Of a stretch of 64,000 nucleotides of DNA, positions 1-8,089 are shown piece after piece. Numbering within the stretch: the stretch's first letter is position 1; each line of letters starts with the position of its first letter. Origin of the DNA: Amycolatopsis sp. NBC_01488 (GTDB lineage: Bacteria; Actinomycetota; Actinomycetes; Mycobacteriales; Pseudonocardiaceae); assembly GCF_036227105.1 (NCBI RefSeq), contig NZ_CP109434.1:3042001-3106000 (forward strand), written 5' to 3'. Below the pieces are notes generated by a model. The model searched no databases, was not told the DNA's origin, and worked only from the letters and a program-made list of their open reading frames with translations. Made by a program: the position numbers and the translations under genes.

Positions 1-357
1 GCGCCCGTCGTGCGGCGCGTGGCTGAGCTCGCCGGCGCGCGCGAGCCGGGCGGTGGCGTGCAGGCCGCGCAGCTCGGACCGCACCTGGTGGCGCAGCAGG
101 TTCGTCGCGATGCCGTAGAGCCACGACCGGGCGGTGCCGAGGTCCGGCCGGTAGGTCGTCCGCCGGCGCAGCGCGACGAGGAACGTCTCGGCGACGAGGT
201 CGTTCGCGGTCTCGGCGCCGACGCGTCGCGCGAGGTACCGGCGCAGCAGCGGGGCGTGGACGTCGAAGAGCCGGGTGAACGCCGGCCCGGGATCGGCACC
301 GCCGAGGTCGGGCCGGTCGTGGCCCCACACCTCCGCGCCGTCTTGGATCACCTGCAT
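1..357 (-). CDS. ECF RNA polymerase sigma factor, N-terminal part (cut by window start)
   Basis: Read on the minus strand from ATG at 357 there are 119 codons without a stop, so the gene runs out of the window. Residues 27-60 look like sigma region 2.1-2.2 (FTRLFDVHAPLLRRYLARRVG), and residues 74-98 like region 2.3-2.4, with the characteristic ARSWLYGIATNLLRHQ stretch that melts and reads the -10 element. Region 4 is not visible. It lies 40 bases downstream of the hydrolase gene on the same strand, so the regulator, hydrolase and sigma genes may be co-transcribed. Family assignment is firm. The ECF subgroup cannot be told without the C-terminus. Confidence 0.85.
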   Translation of the reverse strand, partial: MQVIQDGAEVWGHDRPDLGGADPGPAFTRLFDVHAPLLRRYLARRVGAETANDLVAETFLVALRRRTTYRPDLGTARSWLYGIATNLLRHQVRSELRGLHATARLARAGELSHAPHDGR

Positions 358-397
358 GCCCCCTGTTGCCCGCAGCGCCCGCGAGCGTTCACGGCGG

Positions 398-1681
398 CTA
401 CACGCCCAGTAGCCCCCAGTAAATCGCCCAGGGGACGAACACCACGCCGCCGGCCAGCACGACGCCCAGCCGTGGGGTGCGGTGGCGCCACCACGCCACT
501 GCCGTGCCGATGGCGGCGGCCACCGCGCCCAGGGACAGCAGCTGCAACGCCAGCCACGGCAACGGACGGCCCCCGAGCACCGGGCCCAGTCCCTTGCCCA
601 TGGTGACCTGGATCAGCACGTCGACGACCACGAAGCCGACCACCGTGAGCAGCCCGGTAGCCGCCAGCCAGCGGGCGGGCCGTGCCGCGCCGCGGCCCAG
701 TCCGAAGCCGAACGCCGCCAGCAAGAACACCAGTACCGCGAGTTGCAGCCAGGTCGACTCGTACCAAGCCAACGGCGTGAGCGCGAAGCTCGGCCGGTCC
801 TGCGCGGGCGGCGCGTCGGCGGACGAAGCGGCGGGCACGTCGTGCACCCACGTGCCCACCAGTTCGAGGTAGCCCGGCGCGTAGCCGGGCAGCTTGTCGT
901 AGCCGTCGGAGGTCCGGCGCAGCTGGTGCTGCGCGTCCGGGAAGACCCGCAACGTGTAGTGCGCCAACGACTCCCGGAAGAGCCGGACGGCTTCTCCCGG
1001 CGGCGTCAGGACGTCCTTCGCGCCCCACAGGCCGAGCACCGGCTGACGCAGGCTCTTCAGCACCGGCACCGGGTCGTAGTGCGCCTCCGGGAACACGCCG
1101 CCGCCGACGAGCTGGCGCATCATCGTCGACGACGCCATCCGCACCATCGACCCGGCCATGTCCAGTTGCCGCAGCTGGTTTTCGGTCGCCCACGCCTGCT
1201 GCCGCGACGGCTCGACGCCGTTCGCCCCCAGCGTCACGACGAACGCGACGTGAGAAGAACGGGAAGCCGCCAGCGGTGCCACCCAGCCGCCTTCGCTCAA
1301 CCCCCAGACGCCGACCCGTGCAGGATCGACTTCCGGCCGTTTCCGCAACGCCTCGACGGCGGCCAGCGCGTCGTCCGCAAGCGTCGAATACGACCGCGAG
1401 AACTGCGAGTACCCCTCGGTGCGCTTGTCGTAGATGAGTGTCGCTATCCCTTGCCGCGCAAAGGCTTCCGCCTGATCGCGGTAGTCCTCGCGGCTGTGCG
1501 CCCCCGAGCCGTGGACCATCACCAGCCCCGGCAGTTTCGTGCCGCCGGGCGGTGCGACGACGCTGCCGTGCAACGTCACGCCGCCGTTCGTGAACGTCAC
1601 GTCCGAGCTGTCGGCGGCTGACGCCGGCGGTGCCGGGAAAGCCAGGATCACCCCGGCCAGTAGCAGTGCCCCTGTTCGCAT
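398..1681 (-). CDS. Secreted/membrane-anchored alpha/beta hydrolase
   Basis: 427 residues. A signal peptide (about 1-22, ending PASA) is followed by an alpha/beta-hydrolase domain: HGSG oxyanion region near 57-60, nucleophile elbow GLSEGG with Ser129, and candidate acid and base Asp223 and His252 (DAQHQ). This resembles the dienelactone-hydrolase/S9-like 'alpha/beta hydrolase family' proteins. From about 310 onward there are four hydrophobic segments, so the enzyme probably sits outside the membrane on a C-terminal four-helix anchor. The gene starts 18 bases after the stop of the winged-helix regulator, which suggests co-transcription. The substrate is unknown. Confidence 0.8.
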   Translation of the reverse strand: MRTGALLLAGVILAFPAPPASAADSSDVTFTNGGVTLHGSVVAPPGGTKLPGLVMVHGSGAHSREDYRDQAEAFARQGIATLIYDKRTEGYSQFSRSYSTLADDALAAVEALRKRPEVDPARVGVWGLSEGGWVAPLAASRSSHVAFVVTLGANGVEPSRQQAWATENQLRQLDMAGSMVRMASSTMMRQLVGGGVFPEAHYDPVPVLKSLRQPVLGLWGAKDVLTPPGEAVRLFRESLAHYTLRVFPDAQHQLRRTSDGYDKLPGYAPGYLELVGTWVHDVPAASSADAPPAQDRPSFALTPLAWYESTWLQLAVLVFLLAAFGFGLGRGAARPARWLAATGLLTVVGFVVVDVLIQVTMGKGLGPVLGGRPLPWLALQLLSLGAVAAAIGTAVAWWRHRTPRLGVVLAGGVVFVPWAIYWGLLGV

Positions 1682-1699
1682 GTGCGTCCCCCTGTCATG

Positions 1700-2266
1700 T
1701 CATTCCCCTGGTTCCGGGAACGCGAGCAGGCGCACGAGCACGCGCCGCGCTTCCGGTGACCGGTCGTCCTCGGCTCGCCAGTACCGCCGGAACAGCTCCA
1801 TGTAGTCGTTCCAGAACTGCGTCAGTTCCTCCGCGGTGAGCCAGGTGCCGCCGCGTGCGTAGAGCAGCGCGTCCGGCCAGTCGCCGGGCAGCTCGTCCCG
1901 CTTTTCCGCGAACCGGTTGAGCTTCTCGAGGTCTTCCTCGAACCCCTGGCGCTGCATGTCGTCGAACAGCACCCGGGACTCGGCGCTCTGCTCGCTGCGG
2001 CGCGGCCAGCGGATGTCCCGTGGCCGCGTCCGCCACCACCGTTCCTTGCCCCGCGCCAGCTCCGGGACGTCTTCGACGAACCCGAACCGCGCCAGCTCCC
2101 GCAGGTGGTAGCTGGTCGCGCCGCTGTTCTCGCCCAGGGCCTGTGCGAGCTTCGTGGCCGTCGCCGGGCCGGCCGACAACACGCCGAGTATCCGGCGACG
2201 CAGCGGGTGCGTGACGGCCTTGAGGGCGTCCGGGTCGAGTTCTTCCGGTGGTGGAGCGCTGGTCAT
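1700..2266 (-). CDS. Winged-helix (ArsR/HTH_20-type) transcriptional regulator
   Basis: 188 residues from the ATG at 2266 (MTSAPPPEELD). An in-frame ATG at 2287 would add 7 residues of unlikely sequence. Residues 10-70 form an ArsR-like winged helix (VTHPLRRRILGVL, then a recognition helix around GATSYHLRELARFGFVE). The C-terminal half is rich in Trp, Arg and acidic residues (LTAEELTQFWNDYMELFRRY), typical of the actinobacterial HTH_20 proteins that flank transport or hydrolase genes. No metal-binding cysteine motif is visible. It probably controls itself and the downstream hydrolase and sigma gene. Confidence 0.8.
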   Translation of the reverse strand: MTSAPPPEELDPDALKAVTHPLRRRILGVLSAGPATATKLAQALGENSGATSYHLRELARFGFVEDVPELARGKERWWRTRPRDIRWPRRSEQSAESRVLFDDMQRQGFEEDLEKLNRFAEKRDELPGDWPDALLYARGGTWLTAEELTQFWNDYMELFRRYWRAEDDRSPEARRVLVRLLAFPEPGE

Positions 2267-2385
2267 GACGCCACAGTAGCCGTGCAAAGGAAACTATGCA
2301 AAGAAACTTGTGCATGCGGGAATCCCAGATTGTCGGACCCGGGCCTTACTATCCGTGCCCATGTGGTTCCGAGGGGTCAGACGAC

Positions 2386-3204
2386 GTGGGTGAGCCGAAC
2401 CTGCCCGCCCGGCAGATGGGGCGCCAGCTGAAGCGGATGCGCGAACGGCTCGGCATGACGCAGGACGAAGCCGGTGCGCCGCTGCGCATGTCGACGAGCA
2501 AGATGTCCCGCATCGAGATGGGCTACCTGCCGCCCTACCACGACTTCCGGGCGCTGCTGGACCGGTACAACGTGGTCGTTTCGGACTGGGACGAGTACAT
2601 CTCCGCCTACGACCGCGCCAAGGAGAAGGGCTGGTGGCACCACTACGGCGTGGGCAACCGCGGGTTCCTGCCGATCGAGGCCGAGGCGAGCAAGGTGCGG
2701 GTCTTCCAGTTCGGCTACATCCCCGGGCTGCTGCAGACCGAGGCGTACATGCGCGAGGTCTTCGCCGCCGGGCGGCGGCCGATGAAGCCGAAGGTGCTGG
2801 AAAACGAGGTCACCGTGCGACTGCTGCGGCAGCTGCGGCTCACCGACGCGCCCACCCTGAAGTACCACGCGATCGTCGACGAGCACGCGATCCGGAAGCC
2901 GATCCTCGGGCGGGCGGAGCAGGAGGAGCAGTTGCGGCACCTGGTCGACCGGGCGCGGCTGCCGAACGTGACGCTGCAGGTCGTGCCGGAAGATGCCGGT
3001 GCCTACGACGGGCAGAACGGCAACCTCATCATCGCAAGCTTCGAGGATGCCGAAGAACCTGATGTCGCCTACGTCGAGCACATCTTCGGCTCGGTCCATG
3101 TTGAAAAGGAGGGCGAGGTTTCCGCTGCTAAGCTGGCGTTCAAGGATTTCGCCGATCGGGCCCTGGATGCGGAGGATTCGATCGCGCTGATCGAACGGCT
3201 CTGA
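2386..3204 (+). CDS. XRE-family regulator with DUF5753 domain
   Basis: 272 residues. I place the start at GTG 2386, because GAGGGG at 2371-2376 is well spaced and the domain begins just after it; an upstream ATG at 2296 would add 30 residues of poor sequence. An N-terminal HTH_31/XRE domain (QMGRQLKRMRERLGMTQ... SKMSRIEMG) is followed by the DUF5753 domain (from the GWWHHYG region to the C-terminus, including FQFGYIPGLLQTEAYMREV). Such proteins are very numerous in Streptomyces and Pseudonocardiaceae and are usually paired with a small DUF397 protein, as here 14 bases downstream. Several family pairs act in development; this one's targets are unknown. Confidence 0.9.
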   Translation: MGEPNLPARQMGRQLKRMRERLGMTQDEAGAPLRMSTSKMSRIEMGYLPPYHDFRALLDRYNVVVSDWDEYISAYDRAKEKGWWHHYGVGNRGFLPIEAEASKVRVFQFGYIPGLLQTEAYMREVFAAGRRPMKPKVLENEVTVRLLRQLRLTDAPTLKYHAIVDEHAIRKPILGRAEQEEQLRHLVDRARLPNVTLQVVPEDAGAYDGQNGNLIIASFEDAEEPDVAYVEHIFGSVHVEKEGEVSAAKLAFKDFADRALDAEDSIALIERL

Positions 3205-3218
3205 TCGGGGAGGCTGCG

Positions 3219-3401
3219 GTGTCCACTGTAGACGCACGGTGGTTCAAGAGCAGCTACAGCACCAGCGGTCAGGGTAGCGACTGTGTTGAGGTCTCCCTGG
3301 GTGCGCCGATCGGTGTGCGGGATTCCAAGGCGCCCGAAGGCGAACTGCACCTGAGCGCCGCCGCGTGGTCGGCGTTCCTCACCAAATCGGGTGGTCGCTG
3401 A
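3219..3401 (+). CDS. DUF397 protein, partner of the XRE/DUF5753 regulator
   Basis: 60 residues from GTG 3219, with GGGGAGG just upstream. It contains the DUF397 hallmarks: WFKSSYS near the N-terminus, a CVEV strand, the VRDSK motif, and an AWSAFL helix near the C-terminus. DUF397 proteins are small partners, often antagonists, of the adjacent DUF5753 regulators; that is family knowledge, not tested here. Its last 23 bases overlap the 3' end of the convergent membrane-protein gene. Confidence 0.9.
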   Translation: MSTVDARWFKSSYSTSGQGSDCVEVSLGAPIGVRDSKAPEGELHLSAAAWSAFLTKSGGR

Positions 3402-3906
3402 ACTTCCGGAGCGTCTGCACCGACGGCCGCACGTAGAACATCCCCGCCAGGAAGCCCATGGTGGCGAAGGCGAGCGTCGAGAACGTCGTGAGCAGGTCCG
3501 GCGCCCGGAACTGCGGGGTGTCGCGCCACACCCGGAACACGATCGGCACCGCGAAGGACCCGAGGATCAGCACGAGCGTCAGCACGTACGTGAACACCAG
3601 CGCGTTGCGGGCCGACGCCGCACTCGCCACCACCAGGTAGTCGCCGCGCAGGCACCGGCGCGACGAGAGCACCAGCACCGCGATCGCCAGCACGCCCAGC
3701 GGCGGCAGCACCGTCGCGGCCTTCCCGACCAGCGCGTCGGGGAACGCGTGGCCGTGGACGATGCCCTCCAGGAACGTCGTGAGCCCGAACAGCAGCACCA
3801 TCCCGGCGATCATCGAGCACCCGACGACCACCGAGCCCCAGCGCACCCGGTCGGCGAACCGGGGTGGCAGCGGCACGAACTCGACCTGACCGAAAGTTCC
3901 CTGCAT
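3379..3906 (-). CDS. Small integral membrane protein of unknown function
   Basis: 175 residues with four hydrophobic stretches (roughly 25-47, 65-82, 102-125 and 140-160), so probably a four-helix membrane protein. A basic SSRRCLRGDY loop lies between helices 2 and 3. I recognise no enzymatic motif or named family. It is convergent with the DUF397 gene (23-base tail overlap), and a large palindrome lies just upstream of its start. A housekeeping or regulatory role cannot be inferred from the neighbours. Confidence 0.65.
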   Translation of the reverse strand: MQGTFGQVEFVPLPPRFADRVRWGSVVVGCSMIAGMVLLFGLTTFLEGIVHGHAFPDALVGKAATVLPPLGVLAIAVLVLSSRRCLRGDYLVVASAASARNALVFTYVLTLVLILGSFAVPIVFRVWRDTPQFRAPDLLTTFSTLAFATMGFLAGMFYVRPSVQTLRKFSDHPIW

Positions 3907-3920
3907 CCACCACCTCCGAA

Positions 3921-3975
3921 TGCCGTCAAGGCCACTTTACGGGCGTCGGACGCCCGCAAGGTGGCCTTGACGGCA
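3921..3975. repeat. 55-bp near-perfect palindrome (dispersed-repeat-like hairpin)
   Basis: Two 26-base arms (3921-3946 and 3950-3975) are separated by CGG and match at all but two positions. The core reads TGCCGTCAAGGCCAC and its complement. It lies between the membrane-protein start and the 3' end of the trehalose gene, both on the minus strand. It may terminate the trehalose transcript and keep it out of the membrane-protein gene. No T-run follows, so it would be an actinobacterial I-shaped terminator or a REP-like repeat. Confidence 0.7.
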
Positions 3976-3991
3976 GTTCGGACCGAAAGGG

Positions 3992-6526
3992 CTAACTGGC
4001 CGCCAGCAAGTTGGCGCACCGGATCAGCCCGATGTGCGAATACGCCTGCGGATGATTGCCGAGGGACCGTTCGGCGATCGGGTCGTACTGCTCCGGCAGC
4101 AGGCCCGTCGGGCCGGCGGCCGCGACGATCTGGTCGAACAGCTCCTGGGCCTCGGTGCGCCGCCCGGTGAGCAGGTACGCCTCGATCAGCCACGCCGCGC
4201 AGATGTGGAAGCCGCCCTCACCGCCCGGAAGGCCGTCGTCGCGGCGGTAACGGTACACAGTGGACCCACTGCGCAGCTCCGCCTCGATCGCGGTCACCGT
4301 CTGCTGGAACCGCTCGTCGGCCGGGTCGATCAGGCCGGTGAGCCCGACGAACAGCGAAGCCGCGTCGAGGTCCGTGCCGTCGTAGGCCGTGGTGAAGGCC
4401 TGGACCTCGTCGTTCCAGCCGTGGGTGAGGACGTCGCGCTTGATCTCCTCGCGCAACCCGTGCCAGTTGCCGGGGATCTCGCGGCCGTACTGCTCGCCGA
4501 GCTTGATCGCGCGGTCGATGGTCACCCAGCACATGACGCGGGAGTAGACCCGGTGGCGCGGCACGTGCCGCTCCTCCCAGATCCCGTGGTCGGGCTCGTT
4601 CCAACGCCGCGTCACGGCTTCCGCCATCGCGCGGACCAGCTGCCAGTCCTCGTCGCGCAGTTCGGTGCGCGCCGCGGCCAGCGTGCCGACCAGCTCGACG
4701 ACCGGGCCGAAGACGTCCAGCTGCACCTGGTGGTTCGCCAGGTTGCCGACCCGAACCGGGCGAGAACCGGCATAACCGGGCAGCGATTCGATGACCGCTT
4801 CGGCGCCGATCACGCTGCCCGCCAACGTGTACAGCGGGTGCAGCCGCTCCGGGCCGGCCAGCGTGGCGAGCACGCCGTGCAGCCACTTGAGGTAGCCCTC
4901 GGCCTCCTCGAGCGAGCCCAGGTGCACCAGCTCCCGCACGGTCATCGCGGCGTCGCGGATCCAGCAGTAGCGGTAGTCCCAGTTGCGAACGCCGCCGATC
5001 TCCTCCGGCAGCGACGACGTCGCCGCGGCCAGCACGCCGCCGGTGTCGGTGTTGACCAGGCCGCGCAGCGTCAGCGCGGAGCGCAGCACCAGGTCGGTCT
5101 GCACCGTCGGGAGCCGCAGCTTCGACGTCCACTCGCTCCAGTAGCGGCCGGCGCGGTCGCGCCGCTCCACTTCGGACAGTTCGTGCGGGCCGAGGTCCGT
5201 GGTGCCGCAGCGCAGCTCCAGCACGACCGGCTGGGTCGGCGTCGGCTGGACCAGCGCCGTCGCGGTGTCGTGCAGGCCGTCGGAGGTGATGGTCCACTCG
5301 ACGCCCGGCGAGTACAGCACGAACGGCTCCGACGTGCCGAGCACCCGCACGCCGCCCTCGGTGATCTCCAGCTTCACCGGCACGCCGCCGAACTCGGGGC
5401 GCGGCGCGAACTTCACGCTGGCCACCGCCTCGCCGGAGACGACGCGGATCAGGTCCGTCCGGTGCTGCGGGCTCTCCGGCTCGAGGTAGTCGGTGACGAG
5501 CAGGCGCGACCAGCGCGTCTCGACCGTCATCGTGTTCGGCAGGTAGCGCTGGCCGAGCGGGAGGCCGTTGCGGTGCGGCTTGATGGAGAAGTGGCCGGCC
5601 CCCTCGCCGCCGAGCAGGTCGGCGAACACCGCGGGCGCGTCCGGGCCGGGGTGGCAGAGCCAGGTCAGCTTCGCGTCCGGCGTCAGCAGCGCGACCGAGC
5701 GCTCGTTGGCCAGCATCGACAGCCGCTCGATCGGCGGCGCCGACTCGCCGTAGAGCCAGTTGCGCCGCTCTTCGAGCATGAACGCCAGCACCAGCGCGAC
5801 GTCCACGGTGTCCGGGACGCGGTACCCGGCCAGTGTCTCGCCGTCGCCGACCTTGATGCCCAGGTCCGGGCCGGACAGGCGGGCGAAGGCCTTCTCGTCG
5901 GTGACGTCGTCGCCGAGGAAGATCGCCGCGGTGGCGCCGACCTGGTGGCGCAGGATGTCGAGCGCGCGGCCCTTGTCCGTCTGGACGACCGCGAGCTCGA
6001 CCACCTCCTTGCCGTCGGTGGTCGACACGCCCTCCCATGTGGACGGTCCGTTGTGGACGTCCGCGAGCACGCGGCGCCCGGCCTCGTGCTCGGCGCGGCG
6101 CACGTGCACCGCGATGCTCGCCGGCTTGACCTCCAGGGACACGCCCGGGACGTCCAGCACGAGCTGCTCCAGCTCGGCCTCCAGCCGCCGGTGCAGCTCC
6201 CGCGCCTTCTCGTCGAGGGCGTGGATGAAGCCGATGTCGAACTCCGAGCCGTGGCTGCCGACGAGGTTCACCTCGGAGGGCAGCCGTGAGAGCGTCGCCA
6301 GGTCACGCAGGGCGCGGCCGGAGATGACCGCGGTCGTCGTCTCGTGCAGACCGGCGAGCGATCTGAGGGCGCCCACGGACTCGGGCAGCGGGCGTGCCTC
6401 GTCCGGGTTGAGGGTGATGGGTGCCAGCGTGCCGTCGTAGTCGCAAGCGACCAGCAGGCGCGGCGTGCGGGCGATCTGGACGATCGCACGCCGCAGCTCG
6501 GCGGGCAGGGCCTCGGCAGTCAACAC
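3992..6526 (-). CDS. Fused trehalose-6-phosphate phosphatase and GH15 glycoside hydrolase
   Basis: 844 residues with two catalytic modules. Residues 1-255 are an OtsB-type HAD phosphatase: the DYDGT motif with Asp29 and Asp31, the SGR motif near 69-71, and the GDDVTDEKAF motif near 205-214. It hydrolyses trehalose-6-phosphate to trehalose. Residues from about 262 to the end are a GH15 (alpha/alpha)6 enzyme, recognisable by NWDYRYCWIRDA and, near the C-terminus, FHICAAWLIEAYLLTG. Actinobacterial GH15 enzymes of this type include trehalases, so one polypeptide could both make and cleave trehalose; that second activity is inference. otsA lies 38 bases upstream on the same strand, which supports an operon. 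Confidence 0.9.
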   Translation of the reverse strand: MLTAEALPAELRRAIVQIARTPRLLVACDYDGTLAPITLNPDEARPLPESVGALRSLAGLHETTTAVISGRALRDLATLSRLPSEVNLVGSHGSEFDIGFIHALDEKARELHRRLEAELEQLVLDVPGVSLEVKPASIAVHVRRAEHEAGRRVLADVHNGPSTWEGVSTTDGKEVVELAVVQTDKGRALDILRHQVGATAAIFLGDDVTDEKAFARLSGPDLGIKVGDGETLAGYRVPDTVDVALVLAFMLEERRNWLYGESAPPIERLSMLANERSVALLTPDAKLTWLCHPGPDAPAVFADLLGGEGAGHFSIKPHRNGLPLGQRYLPNTMTVETRWSRLLVTDYLEPESPQHRTDLIRVVSGEAVASVKFAPRPEFGGVPVKLEITEGGVRVLGTSEPFVLYSPGVEWTITSDGLHDTATALVQPTPTQPVVLELRCGTTDLGPHELSEVERRDRAGRYWSEWTSKLRLPTVQTDLVLRSALTLRGLVNTDTGGVLAAATSSLPEEIGGVRNWDYRYCWIRDAAMTVRELVHLGSLEEAEGYLKWLHGVLATLAGPERLHPLYTLAGSVIGAEAVIESLPGYAGSRPVRVGNLANHQVQLDVFGPVVELVGTLAAARTELRDEDWQLVRAMAEAVTRRWNEPDHGIWEERHVPRHRVYSRVMCWVTIDRAIKLGEQYGREIPGNWHGLREEIKRDVLTHGWNDEVQAFTTAYDGTDLDAASLFVGLTGLIDPADERFQQTVTAIEAELRSGSTVYRYRRDDGLPGGEGGFHICAAWLIEAYLLTGRRTEAQELFDQIVAAAGPTGLLPEQYDPIAERSLGNHPQAYSHIGLIRCANLLAAS

Positions 6527-6564
6527 TCCTCCTCGGGAGCTCGTGCATGGGACTGGGGACTATT

Positions 6565-8007
6565 TCAGTCGACCGCCTCCGCGCCCAAAGCCTGCAGGAA
6601 CGAGCGCGCCCATCGGTCGACGTCATGAGTGAGGACCTGGCGACGCATGGCGCGCATCCGGCGACGGCCCTCAGCCGGGTCGAGCGTAATGGCAGCTACC
6701 AACGCGTCCTTCACCCCGTCCAGGTCGTGGGGGTTCACGAGGAATGCGCTAGAGAGCTCGGCGGCCGCGCCGGCGAACTCGGACAGCACGAGCGCGCCTC
6801 CGAGGTCGTGCCGGGCGGCGACGTACTCCTTGCAGACGAGGTTCATCCCGTCACGCAGCGGCGTCACGACCATGACGTCCGCGGCGGTGAAGAAGGCGGC
6901 CAGCTCGGTGCGGTCGACCGATTGGTGCAGGTAGTGGACGACCGGGTGGCCGACGCGGGAGAACTCGCCGTTGATCCGGCCGACCATCTGCTCGATCTCG
7001 CCGCGCATCCGCTGGTAGTGCTCGACGCGCTCGCGGCTGGGGGTGGCGAGCTGGACGAACGTGACGTCGTCCGGCTGCAGCCTGCCCTCGTGCAGCAGCT
7101 CGTGCAGCGCCTGCAGGCGCAGGTCGATGCCCTTGGTGTAGTCGAGGCGGTCGACGCCGAGGATGACCGTCTTGGGGTTGCCGAGGTCGCGCCGCAGCTG
7201 GGCGGCGCGCTCCTGGACGCCCTTGGTGCGGGCGAGCGTGTCGAGCCCGGCGGCGTCGATGGAGATGGGGAAGGCGCCGACCCGGACGGTCCGGTCGCCG
7301 ACCTGCATGGTGCCCGGCCGCGACCGGACGCCGACCGCGCCGCGCGTCGACTCGAGGCCGATCAGCTGGCGGCACAGCCACAGGAAGTTCTGCGCTCCGC
7401 CGGGGCGGTGGAAGCCGACGAGGTCGGCGCCGGTGAGGCCGCGGATGATCGCGGCGCGCCACGGCATCTGCATGAACAGCTCGACCGGCGGGAACGGGAT
7501 GTGCAGGAAGAAGCCGATGCGCAGGTCCGGTCTCAACTCGCGGAGCATCGCCGGCACGAGCTGCAGCTGGTAGTCCTGGATCCAGACGGTCGCGCCCTGG
7601 GCGGCGACGTCGGCGCTGGCCTGCGCGAAGCGGCGGTTCACCTTGACGTAGCTGTTCCACCACGCCCGGTCGAACACCGGGCGCTCGACGACGTCGTGGT
7701 AGAGCGGCCAGAGCGTGGCGTTGGAGAAGCCCTCGTAGTAGTCGCGGACCTCGTCGGCGCTCAGGGAGACGGGGTGCAGCACCAAGCCGTCGTCGTCGAA
7801 CTCCTCGACGTCGACGTCGGGGACGCCCGGCCAGCCGACCCAGGCGCCCTTGCGCGACCGCAGGAACGGCTCCAGCGCCGAGACCAGCCCGCCCGGGCTG
7901 GCCGTCCAGCGGCGTTCGCCGTCGGTCGTGCGTTCGAGGTCCACCGGTAGCCGGTTCGCCACCACGACGAAATCGGCCTGGTTCCCGTTCTCCTTCTTCT
8001 CACTCAC
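6565..8007 (-). CDS. otsA: Alpha,alpha-trehalose-phosphate synthase (UDP/ADP-glucose type)
   Basis: 480 residues, normal length for OtsA (GT20). The N-terminal strand reads [12 protein letters not shown]. Further motifs are [16 protein letters not shown], the sugar-phosphate site [26 protein letters not shown], and the late nucleotide-sugar motif [17 protein letters not shown]. It joins glucose from a nucleotide sugar to glucose-6-phosphate to give trehalose-6-phosphate. The next gene downstream encodes the phosphatase, completing the OtsA-OtsB route to trehalose as osmo- and desiccation protectant. The cytoplasmic location follows from the absence of a signal peptide. Confidence 0.95.
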   Translation of the reverse strand: MSEKKENGNQADFVVVANRLPVDLERTTDGERRWTASPGGLVSALEPFLRSRKGAWVGWPGVPDVDVEEFDDDGLVLHPVSLSADEVRDYYEGFSNATLWPLYHDVVERPVFDRAWWNSYVKVNRRFAQASADVAAQGATVWIQDYQLQLVPAMLRELRPDLRIGFFLHIPFPPVELFMQMPWRAAIIRGLTGADLVGFHRPGGAQNFLWLCRQLIGLESTRGAVGVRSRPGTMQVGDRTVRVGAFPISIDAAGLDTLARTKGVQERAAQLRRDLGNPKTVILGVDRLDYTKGIDLRLQALHELLHEGRLQPDDVTFVQLATPSRERVEHYQRMRGEIEQMVGRINGEFSRVGHPVVHYLHQSVDRTELAAFFTAADVMVVTPLRDGMNLVCKEYVAARHDLGGALVLSEFAGAAAELSSAFLVNPHDLDGVKDALVAAITLDPAEGRRRMRAMRRQVLTHDVDRWARSFLQALGAEAVD

Positions 8008-8089
8008 GTCAGCTGCTCCTCGCGTCCTGGGTCGCGGCCCCAGAGTGAAACCCTATCGCGTGAGCGATGAACAGCGCGTGACCGTCGGG

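Noticed and set aside
4034..6289. 751-codon plus-strand frame over the trehalose fusion gene
   Set aside because: Same kind of GC shadow; no recognisable motif.
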